Origin: Acholoe squamosa | Lineage: Eukaryota > Annelida > Polychaeta > Phyllodocida > Polynoidae | Length of the DNA stretch: 64,000 nt | Direction: 5' to 3' | Assembly (NCBI GenBank): GCA_949317995.1 | Contig: OX439039.1 | Coordinates: 70,566,002 to 70,630,001 of the forward strand | Part shown: positions 25,440 to 35,209 of the stretch, piece after piece | Layout of the letters: each line of letters starts with the position of its first letter | How positions within the stretch are numbered: position 1 is the stretch's first letter | Translations under genes and position numbers: made by a program | The notes under the pieces: generated by a model | The model's database searches: none | What the model saw: only the letters and a program-made list of their open reading frames with translations | Told to the model about the DNA's origin: nothing

Positions 25440-25695
25440 TCTAAAAAACAAAGGGTCCCATAAAAAATCCCCCCAGATCCCCAACTTCGTTCATAAAAAC
25501 ACATGTTTACCGACACGGTGGGATAGTGATAATATGAAACATATAGAAATTTGAAAAAATTCCACTTTTCGCTACACCAGGGCCCCAAGTGTTTCTGACT
25601 AAACAAATTTTAGTTAGGAACCCGAAACCTGTCTCAGACATTAAATTGCCCATAATAAAAATTATTGGTAATTTAATCATCCCCAAATAAATTAT

Positions 25696-25795
25696 CTTGG
25701 GTGATTTAAATTGTGACAATAGTCACATGCCTTGTTCGCCTGTAAAGAGCCTGATGAGATCCAAAGATCGAAACCTTTCAGTCACCACCCAAGGC
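25696..25795 (+). ncRNA. Possible hammerhead-ribozyme-like motif in the PLE 3' region
   Basis: CTGATGA (25751-25757), a 4-bp helix GATC/GATC closing a CAAA loop (58-61 with 66-69), GAAAC (25770-25774) and then GTC (25781-25783) have the order and spacing of a hammerhead core with a very short helix III. PLEs are known to carry such minimal hammerheads. Helix I is doubtful: bases next to the core do not pair well, but CTTGGGTG (25696-25703) or GCCTTG (25729-25734) can pair with CACCCAAG/CAAGGC (25786-25795). Confidence 0.35.
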
Positions 25796-26044
25796 AATTC
25801 CCTTGGGGAATCCCCAAACAAAGTTTAGGGTTAGGCCCCAGGTCATGGTTTTGACCTGTGACCTGGAAGTGATAAACTCACCCCACTTCCTGCGTGACAT
25901 AGCAACCGCGTAAACTTTTACAATGGTTGCCATGAGACACAACTACGGCGGTTGGATACGGCCATGGTTGCCACAACAGCAAGGTAGCTCTGGCAGGAGT
26001 AAGAAGGCCAACCCCTTCGTTCAGTTAAAGCCAGAAGTTATCTG

Positions 26045-26700
26045 GCCAGTTCTGTCCAATAGGGGACAGCATTTGTAGCTAGGGTTAGTGCATTCTTTTG
26101 ATGCCTTACCGCTTATGGCTGCCTTATGTTTACCATTCTGATCAGGATGGTAGTTGACCTTGGCCCTCACCAATGAATTTCTTAATGAGGGAGGTTTTCG
26201 AGTCCCACAATCAATCTTGTTCCATGTAGGTGTCTGGTTCGTGCTGACGTAGCCATTATGTCCCAGTTTGTCTTCACAATTTTTTGTAGGTTGTTGAATG
26301 AGGGGTGGTATGTGGTAAGCAAGATGCAAGTGTCACCTGTGCCCTTCTTAGGTCGCAGACCATAATCCAATGGATTAGGTCTTGGAGATGAGAGGGCACA
26401 TACCAGGGCCTCCGCAACTAGTCATTTCCGATAGCCCCTACATACAAAGTGTGAGGCTTTGATCAAACTTTGTTTGATGAAGTCATCAGTGTTCATACAG
26501 ATTCTGCCGATGTGCAGAAATTGCCCGTACGGGATTCCATTTTTGCAATGCCATGGGTGTGCGAATAGGTAGTGGAGATAGTTGTGGGCGTCTGTCACTT
26601 TGTTGTGCACGTCAAACTCCAGCCTATTATCCACTTTTTTTCACAAGGGTATCTAGAAATGCTATTTCATATTTTGATTACTCGTGTGTGAATTTGATGG
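26045..26700 (-). pseudogene. PLE thumb and linker region
   Basis: Pieces in shifting frames keep family motifs: FDVHNKVTDAHNYLHY, HCKNGIPYGQFLHIGRIC, TYHPSFNNLQKIVKTNW, LRNSLVRAKV and CTNPSYKCCPLLDRTGQITSG. The last is the Cys-rich linker before the endonuclease. It is cut at 26044 by the nested insertion. Confidence 0.8.
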
Positions 26701-26769
26701 TATCATGTACCTCATTAAAATATTTTATAAAGTTCACCAATTTCTCTTCTCCGTGGTCCCAGAGAAGGA

Positions 26770-27258
26770 ATATGTTGTCAATAAATCATACCCACAGTGT
26801 TGGTTGGTACGGATATTCATTGACTAGCCTCTCCTCAAAGTCGGCCATGAGCAGGTTTACAAAAGTGGGTGCTACCCGGGTGCCCATTGCGGTACCCCCC
26901 ACTTGCAAATAGTGTTCCCCATTGAATTCAAAATTATTGAATTTCAGGACCATTTTGAGTAGGCTGAGGACACTAGAGTTGATTGGTTCTTCAGGTGAGA
27001 GGTTACTGTCTGGACGGTGTCTTATTAGCCACCTTGCAATAGCCCTCCTTCCTTCCTCGTTTGGGATGTTTGTGTAGAGGGCACTTACATCTAAAGTGCA
27101 AAGGATGGTGGATTCACTTACCTTGTCCTGAGCTTCCTCAGCATGTTTCAGGAAATGTCCTGTGTCCTTGATGTAGGACTTGGTGAGGGGTACTATCGGT
27201 CTTAGGATGATGTCCACTAAGGCTGATATACATTCAGTGGCACAACCATTGGCTGATA
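26770..27258 (-). pseudogene. PLE reverse transcriptase palm, inactive
   Basis: Contains motif A (LDVSALYTNIPNEEG), motif B (GGTAMGTRVAPTFVN) and motif C. In motif C the normal aromatic-x-Asp-Asp is FIDN, so one catalytic aspartate is lost (plus-strand 26774-26779). An in-frame TGA (26786-26788) sits one codon before it. Both changes fit C-to-T/G-to-A decay. Confidence 0.85.
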
Positions 27259-28068
27259 CTATTGGTCTTCCAGGAGGGTTTCTACCTGGTTAATGGATTT
27301 TGGGGAGGAGGTAAAAACTGGGGGTCTGCACTCCCCCGTTAGCACCTTTTTAAGAATTCGTGAACGTAATTCATGTTTATGGTGTAGTTCTTTCAAGAAT
27401 ATATTGACTCTTTGAGTATGTTCTTCAGTGAGATCAGTTTCCATCTTTCTGTAGAACTTGGTGTCACTGAGTTGTCTGAGACCTTCAGCAATATAGTCAT
27501 TAGTGTTCATAATGACTATAGCGCCGCCCTTGTCAGCTGGTTTAATGATGATTTCATTATTCTCTGCTAATTTAGCTATTGCTATCTTTTCACTTAAATC
27601 CATGTTATGGTATTTTGGGCTGACTGTTTTCAGTTTTGCTATTTCTAACTCATTAAGTGTGATTAGGGTTTCCAATCTTGAACCTCCTGTTGGGGCTTTG
27701 GGACAGTCATTGTTCCGAAAGTCTTTGGCACTTTCTACCATTCGGAGAAGAGTTAGGTTATCATTATTCCCTACTGTTGCTCTATTTGCTTCCCTTTCTG
27801 ATGTTTCTAATCTTTTTTTGGGGGAGTCGAACTTATATTTCCATCTGAGGGTATTGTGGAAGCGTTCTAAATCGTCATATTTGTCACCTAGACTAGGTGA
27901 ACCAGGAGTGGGACAAAGGTTTAAGCCTTTGGCGAGAGTTGTGGTCTCAATGTCACTTAGTTCTAGATTCGAGAGATTAACTACCATATTCTTGCGTTCT
28001 ACTTTGTATGCTGAAAGGAAACGGACAATAGAATTGACATATTCAATTTTATTTAACTCAGGTATCAA
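27259..28068 (-). pseudogene. PLE reverse transcriptase, N-terminal part
   Basis: An open stretch of 269 codons with the PLE signatures NLSNLELSDIETTTLAKGLN, FHNTLRWKYKF and KPADKGGAIVIMNTNDYIAEG, followed by a Lys/Glu-rich helix. This is the fingers part of the RT fold. The frame breaks at 27259 just before the RPIVSANG segment, which continues in another frame. Confidence 0.85.
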
Positions 28069-28103
28069 GGATGTTGCATTGATGTCAGTGTTTGTTTGAT
28101 CAG

Positions 28104-28642
28104 TTAAAGCATTGCTTGCATTTGATGGAACTTCACTGTCTGAGTATTTTGTAACACATGGGAATGATCGAGAGTTTCTCTTGCAGTTTTGTTCGGCTGG
28201 TTCGTTGTTTGTTTTTCCGGATCACCATTGTTTTTAAGATTTATTGTTCCGATTGGTTCCTGAACGCACGGAGCAGGGCTCTCTCCCTGTCGGTGAGATC
28301 CGTGTCTTGGTTGTTGTAGGACCTTGTCCTGGACCGGGATCTGGAAGAGCCCCGGTTCTGTGGTTGGTTCTGCGTTACTGGACCCTGTTGCGGTCTGCGG
28401 CGTCTCTCTCTGTTGTTGGCCCTGGGATTGTTGACTCTGGTACTGGGCATGTTGTGCGCGGTTCCTGGGTCCATCTCCAAAATCCCTTGGGTTACGAGCA
28501 GAATTTCCGCTGGCTAGGCGCATTATGGCTGACAGGATGTTCTGGTTCTGGTTGTAGTTTGTTGCATTCTGGTTGTTGCCAGTAGCTCTACCTTGGGTAC
28601 GTGCGCGGCTCCGGCTTCGACCACGCCCTGTGTTGTTGCCCC
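28104..28642 (-). pseudogene. PLE N-terminal Asn/Gln/Arg-rich region
   Basis: The frame encodes a low-complexity stretch rich in N, Q, R and S (for example NNQNATNYNQNQNILSAIM). Removing the 481-bp insertion and one copy of its 11-bp duplication joins it smoothly to more of the same at 29135-29240 (RANQSEGVRNNNPASTNNQG), so both are one region. RS-rich runs suggest nucleic-acid binding, by inference. The frame is lost at about 28104. Confidence 0.7.
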
Positions 28643-29123
28643 GGGGGGAGGGGCACTCCTGGAATTATGGCAACCATGTGCATACACAAACTAGAGGGAA
28701 AGGGGGTGCTTTTTTTGCACTATGAACGGATCCTGCAGGATCCTCTATAAGGGGCCTGTTTTTGGACATTTTGGGCTAAAAGGGGTATCAATTTCAAGGA
28801 GAAATTCTCTTGGAAAATTCTTAAAAGTTGCAGTAAAAGGGGTTGGTTTTGTGGAAAATTTCCCATTCGAAAGGGTCCCAATTTTTCACAATTTTAGAGT
28901 GAGGTGTGAGTTGGGGGTATACTTTTTTGCCATTTTCTTAAAGGGTTTCCCATCAAAGGGGTGCAATTTTAAAAACTAGAGAAAATAAGGGAGATTTCAC
29001 TGGTGTATCCCGCCAAAAGGGGTATATATTTCTCGAAAATTGCCCTGCTATAAGGGGTACCAAGTCAACAGTGATGTACACACATGGTTACTATAGAATA
29101 TATATGGAGTGCCCCCCCCCGGG
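28643..29123. mobile_element. 481-bp inverted-repeat element with 11-bp target duplication
   Basis: Flanked by GTTGTTGCCCC at 28632-28642 and 29124-29134. Ends are inverted repeats, with G-runs then GGGGCACTCC and the complement of CCATGTG further in. The interior is a decayed repeat of about 40-60 bp with AAAGGGG and TTTT blocks. Shares terminal sequence with the element at 51502-51903, which also has an 11-bp duplication. No coding capacity. A duplication of 9-11 bp points to a Mutator-like family. Confidence 0.65.
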
Positions 29124-29249
29124 GTTGTTGCCCCTTCCCTGATTGTTGGTGCTAGCGGGGTTGTTGTTGCGTACACCCTCTGATTGATTGGCTCTGGTGT
29201 CGTCGCTCTGGTCAGGGGTGGAGTCTATCTGATAGGGAAATTGTTAAGA

Positions 29250-30580
29250 AGGGGTATAACTTTTAGAGTAGTATACACCATGGATGGGCCATTGATAAAG
29301 CAACATTAACACAGGTAACCAACAAGACTAAACGTTCAATGATACACATGTATCGTAGTTCACACAAAAGACGATCTAACGTGTAAGATGCACCCAGACT
29401 TTCAGAGACACCTATAATATAAGTTAGGTGTTAGGCTTATTTTCCTCAGTTATGAAGGTATCTCTTTCTTTGGCACGCCACTACTTTTGGAATATCCCTT
29501 AAGCCCTACAGTTAACGCAAGGTATTGGGTAGTACATTTGTACATGTATACATGTGCACACTGATTACTATATTGATGTAAGTTAAAAGATCAGACAAGC
29601 CGATTTTTCACATTCCACCCAAATGTATCTGCAAATCCCTGACTCACATTAACTTGGCACCACCCCTTAGGTATAAACCTTTATCCCGGCTGAAGGGGCA
29701 TGGTCCTTTCTTTGTTTGTCAAAGATTATCTGCACATTTCTATAATAATGCAGTGTTTTCCTTGGATTAGGCCCAGCACCAAGTAAAAGATGCAGTGAAG
29801 TGACAAATACTTGTCGTGTTTGGGGAAAGAGTATCCTCCAATATACAAAGGCTTATTCCTGTCTAACGGCAAACACTCCCTTTTCTAGGATTAAGGGATC
29901 TAAACTTGGGGTGTGATTCCATATAATCCAGCTTAGAAGGCTTAAAGTGTTCCAGGATTTAACCCCCACTTTGATCAGCCATACTACTGTTTGTGCCCTA
30001 CTTCTTCAGCTTTAAGGGATTTCATGTTTAACACCCCTTAAAACATCACTTTTAAACCGCTGAGTTTGCTAGTCTTTCACATATTCAGCTTTCCTACATC
30101 CCACAGACATTTATAGTAATACATTAATGGAACATAGCAGTACTCATGCTTTAAAGTCCCCTTTCATGAATGCACGCTTAGGTCTACTTGTGGATAATGC
30201 CCTGCCTACAATGTTTGATATGAAGTTTGAGCTCTAATACCTTGACATATGTACATCTACTTTCACATGGACATGAAAACACGTTAAAATACTATAGAAA
30301 TGTTGTATTCAAGGACCCTGACAGCAAAGTATAGACCAGTATTCTGGATATCCTACATTGAGAATAAAGGTTAACACAAGATGTATATAGATGAATTTAT
30401 ATGCTAAATAAGTTGCGCCTTTTTACTAACCCCCCAATGGTGAGTCCACACAGTGGCTAGTCGAGGCTAGGCACTGAGCAGTGTGAGAATGCTTTAAAGC
30501 TTGAGTGGTCTTAATAAAGGCATCGTGTTGCTGAGGTACAATGCCCTTTTGCCATTATCAATGTCATACCATGGTTAGCC
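29250..30580. other. No feature recognised
   Basis: Unique AT-rich DNA with no open frame of note and no clear repeat. It separates the PLE from the nested palindrome. Confidence 0.6.
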
Positions 30581-30699
30581 CAAACTGGATATACAGCATG
30601 CATTCAGGCTATTGAGGTTTCCCATAATACACTCTGTTCGTGGAGGTTTCCTGTTAATTACCATAAGTAGGTCAGTCACGTGACCAATGCCATTGGCCA

Positions 30700-32279
30700 C
30701 CCGGACCAGAATGCAGTAGAAAAGCAGCACTAAATCAGTTGGGAAACAGTGTGGTGTGGCAGTAGTTATTCAGTGTGAAAGCAGCATCAGAAACAGTATT
30801 GTATTAGCATCTACTGGCATTCTACTGCTCAGTACCAGAGAACTTGCAGCATAGGTACAGTAGTATTATCAGCATGCAAGCAGTATTGAATCAGTTGTCC
30901 CAATTATGTAAATTACATGGCAGCAGTTGAACAGTATCTACTTATTTAATGCTGCATGACCATATATGGGGCTGGGGCAGTGTTCAATCAGCACTACTGC
31001 TGCTATAGCAGTAGGTGAGCAGTAGATCATACTGAAAACTACTGCTGAGGGGCAGGTTGAAGCATAAAAGAAGCAGCCACTATTCTAGTAATGGCACTAA
31101 CAATGCCTCTCTAGGTGGTCCTTGCTGGATTTGAACTTGGGATCTTTGGATTACTGTACCAACACAGTAGCCCCCTGAGCCACCACCCCATCTGCTATGT
31201 GGAGCTGTGATTACTTCCTAGCAGTACATGCAACTCATGTAGGAGGGGGGCTAGGGCAGTACTGATTCAGTAGTACTGGGAAACTTCTACCATAGCAAGA
31301 GGGTAAGGGTAACAATGTCTGATAAAGTGCTGCTATACTAGAATGCCATGTTAAGGTGATAAGACAGCAGCTTTGTAATTATTAATGATACATGTATACT
31401 AGTAAAAATAACAGTGTCATGATGGTGACCAAAAGAATACTTGATAATTCAGTACATTTATTACCTACAGAAAGGCAGTGACTAATTCCTCGCTTCCACA
31501 CACCCCGACATCCATGTGTATCTATTACTGGCACTGAATAACATTCATATCATGCAAAGAGGTGAAGTATGCTTTTCTCCACAAACACTGGATAGTTTCA
31601 GAATTTCATTACTGAATCTTTTGATTGCTGTTCACAACCATGCTGACATTCACACTATGTACTGTCTCAGAAGCATCAGGTCAGTAGCCCAGTAAATAAC
31701 CCATGAATGGACAGAGCGATACCAGTAGATGGTCAGTAGACTACTGCAGCTATGCTGCTGCAGAGAGTGTGCCATTTTTGTTATCTATTAACATTCAGTT
31801 GAGAGTCAGTAGACTACTGATTCTAGCCTGGAAATGCAGTGTATATTCAGTTGAGAGTCAGTACAGTTCTGAGTCTAGACTGAAAATGCAGTGTAGAGTC
31901 AGCTGTTTTGGAAGTATAATGGTAAAGGTGAACGATGATGTCAAGGTGTCTGAGTGGAAAATCAATCGATATTTCATCAATAAGAGTGAAATTAAATCCT
32001 TATTTACCCATCGTCATCGCGAAATGCTGACCGCCGCCATCTTGAATGTTTACATTTGAAAAAGGCTGCACATGCGCGATAGACCTATGACGTCATCGTG
32101 CGGATTTGGCGCTGGTTATTTAACGCAGGGATGCAATACGCGGTCTCAGTGCTTTCTCTATGGAACTACGATATTCACCTTGACATAATTCAGCAGTGCC
32201 TACTGCAATATGCAGTTGTTGATCAGTATATTCTCAGTAGCCACTGATAGGAGAAGTAGATACTGCCTTCTGGTCCGGG
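30700..32279. mobile_element. CCCGGACC-family element, copy 3, itself interrupted
   Basis: Best left end of the family (CCCGGACCAGAATGCAGTA) and an intact right end. The tRNA-like block is present (31117-31190). Interrupted at 31921-32184 by a smaller element. It lies in the middle of a palindrome (30595-32375). Confidence 0.7.
31921..32184. mobile_element. 264-bp insert with promoter-like motifs
   Basis: Absent from the other three family copies. Flanked by ATAAT (31916-31920, 32185-32189), with ends GGTAAAGGTGAA and TTCACCTTGAC. Contains a YY1 consensus (GCCGCCATCTTG, 32033-32044), a CATGCGCG NRF1-like half site near 32071 and a perfect CRE (TGACGTCA, 32088-32095). Confidence 0.6.
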
Positions 32280-32538
32280 TGCAGAGCAGGTCACGTGACT
32301 GATATAATTATGCTAATTAACAGGAGACCTCCACGAACAGAGTGTATTATAGGAAACCTCAATAGCCTGAATGAGAACTGGATATACTGCTCTGATGTCA
32401 CTATGCCATAAAGGTAATACATGTGTAATATGTTAGCCAGCCTGAGTGCTGGGTTAGACAAATGCATAAGTCGAACCCAGCAAAAGTCAAGGGCACTGTC
32501 TCATGCCTTAGCCTTGGGTACCCAGCCCTTGTGTAGAC

Positions 32539-32726
32539 CGGGCTTCCCTAGCCCACTTCAAAGGGTCTATGTCTCCTCTTTTCTATACCCTCGGATGTGT
32601 GTAGTGCACATATGTGCGGGCACTGACACATTCCCCTGTGAAATTGTGTAATGTCGTTCTCGCCATGAATATGACCTTAACTGTCGAAATGGCGTTAAAC
32701 ATAAACTACTCAACTCAACTCAACTT
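32539..32726 (+). repeat. SINE-like repeat, copy 2
   Basis: Same family as 22905-23098, sharing GTGCGGGCACTGACACATTC and GCCATGAATATGACC. Tail is (ACTCA)n. Confidence 0.65.
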
Positions 32727-33016
32727 GTGCAGACTTAGACATATTATTTATTCCCTTACTTACTAACTGCATTTATTCTTTTTAGGAAATAATTGTACAT
32801 GAAGTGCCTTCTTTGACAAGATGCATTGCATGTAGTTATGACTAACTTAAATGCCAACTGAAGACCCTTGGTAGCTGGGCCGCTTCAAGGTTTAATACAA
32901 CCTATATGAAAAAAAACCCAAAGAGAAAGTCCATTAACAAGATTTTAATTACAATGGTGTATGAATTATATCAAATTTATTGTAGTACAGGAAAATACAG
33001 CTTTAACCCTGGAGTT

Positions 33017-34530
33017 GCCTGTCCAGGTGAGGTTGTTGCTACCTGTGGTGTACCATTTGCCACCCTGGAGGGGCCTGTCCAGGTGAGGTTGTTGCTACCT
33101 GTGGTGCACCATTTGCTGCCCTGGAGGTGCCTGTCCAGGTGAGGTTGTTGCTACCTGTGGTGCACCATTTGCTGCCCTGGAGGTGCCTGTCCAGGTGAGG
33201 TTGTTGCTACCTGTGGTGCACCATTTGCTGCCCTGGAGGTGCCTGTCCAGGTGAGGTTGTTGCTACCTGTGGTGCACCATTTGCTGCCCTGGCGAAGCCT
33301 GTCCAGGTGAGGTTGTTGCTACCTGTGGTGCACTATTTGCCACCCTGAAGGGGCCTGTCCAGGTGAGGTTGTTGCTACCTGTGGTGCACTATTTGCCACC
33401 CTGGAGGGGCCTGTCCAGGTGAGGTTGTTGCTACCTGTGGTGCACTATTTGCCACCCTGAAGGGGCCTGTCCAGGTGAGGTTATTGCTACCTGTGGTGCA
33501 CCATTTGCTGCCCTGGAGGTGCCTGTCCAGGTGAGGTTGTTGCTACCTGTGGTGCACCATTTGCTGCCCTGGCGAAGCCTGTCCAGGTGAGGTTGTTGCT
33601 ACCTGTGGTGCACTATTTGCCACCCTGAAGGGGCCTGTCCAGGTGAGGTTGTTGCTACCTGTGGTGCACTATTTGCCACCCTGGAGGGGCCTGTCCAGGT
33701 GAGGTTGTTGCTACCTGTGGTGCACCATTTGCTGCCCTGGAGGTGCCTGTCCAGGTGAGGTTGTTGCTACCTGTGGTGCACCATTTGCTGCCCTGGAGGG
33801 CCTGTCCAGGTGAGGTTGTTGCTACCTGTGGTGCACCATTTGCTGCCCTGGCGAAGCCTGTCCAGGTGAGGTTGTTGCTACCTGTGGTGCACCATTTGCT
33901 GCCCTGGTGGTGCCTGTCCAGGTGAGGTTGTTGCTACCTGTGGTGCACTATTTGCCACCCTGAAGGGGCCTGTCCAGGTGAGGTTATTGCTACCTGTGGT
34001 GCACTATTTGCTGCCCTGGAGGTGCCTGTCCAGGTGAGGTTGTTGCTACCTGTGGTGCACCATTTGCTGCCCTGGCAAAGCCTGTCCAGGTGAGGTTGTT
34101 GCTACCTGTGGTGCACCATTTGCTGCCCTGGAGGGCCTGTCCAGGTGAGGTTGTTGCTACCTGTGGTGCACCATTTGCTGCCCTGGCGAAGCCTGTCCAG
34201 GTGAGGTTGTTGCTACCTGTGGTGCACCATTTGCTGCCCTGGTGGTGCCTGTCCAGGTGAGGTTGTTGCTACCTGTGGTGCACTATTTGCCACCCTGAAG
34301 GGGCCTGTCCAGGTGAGGTTGTTGCTACCTGTGGTGCACTATTTGCCACCCTGAAGGGGCCTGTCCAGGTGAGGTTGTTGCTACCTGTGGTGCACAATTT
34401 GCTGCCCTGGAGGTGCCTGTCCAGGTGAGGTTATTGCTACCTGTGGTGTACCATTTGCTGCCCTGGAGGGGCCTGTCCAGGTGAGGCCGTTGCTACCTGT
34501 GGTGCACCATTTGCCTCACTGGTGGGGGTG
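33017..34530. repeat. Minisatellite, 56-bp unit, about 27 copies
   Basis: Unit built on GCCTGTCCAGGTGAGGTTGT then TGCTACCTGTGGTGCACCAT and a variable end (GCCCTGGAGGT, GCCCTGGCGAA or ACCCTGAAGGG). Period 56 (starts 33017, 33073, 33129). The variants recur in blocks, so there is higher-order structure. Confidence 0.92.
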
Positions 34531-35209
34531 TGCACAGAGTGGACGTACTAGTTGGTGTTTGCGGGGATTTAGTCGTCTTACGGTGATCAGGGACGTGAGC
34601 AGGGGGTGGGCAGTAAATAAAACAACCACCAGATGGCCTGGGTTCTTAATGCTGGTCTGTATTCATTGCTACAGGGTCAGAATCAGACTTGTCCAAGTCT
34701 AGCGATTTTTATTCCAGAGAAAAAAGTGTTTAAAACTATTGAGTACTACTAAAAGAGCTCTAGTGAATCAATAGCGAGGTGGAGGGGTACTAGAGAAGAG
34801 AGACCAGAGCTTTGGGGCTGCAGCCAGTCTATCGGGAAATGTACTTCCTATACACACATGTATAAAGAAAAAAGAGGTGGGGGGGGGGCAATTCAATGAT
34901 CTATTAATTCATATAGTTCTTTTGGGGGGATATAATAATACATGTAGAATAGGAATAGCTGTACGCAGATTGAATCATTGGTTTAGCACGATCCTTTAGT
35001 GTTAAAACTCCACCTGAGGTTCAGCAAGACTCTTAGCTGCAACAAAGTGGAGGGCTGCTCTGTTAGAAAATCTTTCTCTCAGTCACCTGTAGGCAGATTT
35101 CTTATCTTTAAAAGAAAAGTTTTATCCCACACCGGGGGTTGGAGGGAAGGGAGGGGGTCGCAGCTCAAAATCGGCCACTCGCAGACATGGATGAGATCTA
35201 CAGCCCAGA

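Larger units (their letters stand above)
24500..26029 (+). mobile_element. Second PLE, 5'-truncated and partly inverted, nested in the first
   Basis: Flanked by identical 15-bp copies GCCAGAAGTTATCTG (24485-24499 and 26030-26044). Removing one copy restores the reading frame of the host PLE linker exactly, which proves insertion. The insert has a plus-strand unit (linker and GIY-YIG from about 24930, with 3' untranslated DNA to 26029) preceded by an inverted, shorter copy of the same endonuclease region (24500-24910, minus). Inverted partial duplication of this kind is a known outcome of PLE integration. A different PLE lineage from the host, judging by the endonuclease sequence. Confidence 0.85.
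24060..29245 (-). mobile_element. Penelope-like retroelement (PLE), broken and twice invaded
   Basis: Read on the minus strand, the parts occur in PLE order: an Asn/Gln/Arg-rich N-terminal region (29240-28104), an N-terminal reverse-transcriptase region (28068-27259), the RT palm (27258-26770), thumb and linker (26700-26045), and a GIY-YIG endonuclease (24484-24115). Diagnostic motifs include KPADKGGAIVI, SYIKDTGHFL, LDVSALYTNIP, GTAMGTRVAP and CCPLLDRTGQITSG. PLEs copy themselves by target-primed reverse transcription using the endonuclease. The copy is dead: frame breaks near 28100 and 27259, a stop at 26786-26788, the catalytic YxDD box changed to FIDN, and further frame breaks in the thumb and endonuclease. 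Two insertions (24500-26029 and 28643-29123) each carry target duplications. Outer ends are approximate. Confidence 0.88.
30595..32375. mobile_element. Palindromic element hosting copy 3
   Basis: Arms of about 85 bp (30601-30686 and 32289-32373) are inverted copies sharing CATTCAGGCTATTGAGG, CCACGAACAGAGTGTATTAT and GTCACGTGAC. Flanked by 12-bp direct repeats AACTGGATATAC (30583-30594 and 32376-32387). Without its insert it would be a nearly perfect palindrome of about 200 bp. Confidence 0.65.

Noticed and set aside
27503-28099. 198-codon plus-strand frame opposite the PLE RT
   Set aside because: Mirror of the real minus-strand coding sequence; no independent motif.
31703-32059. 118-codon frame
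   Set aside because: It runs from one mobile element into the 264-bp insert inside it, so it is accidental.
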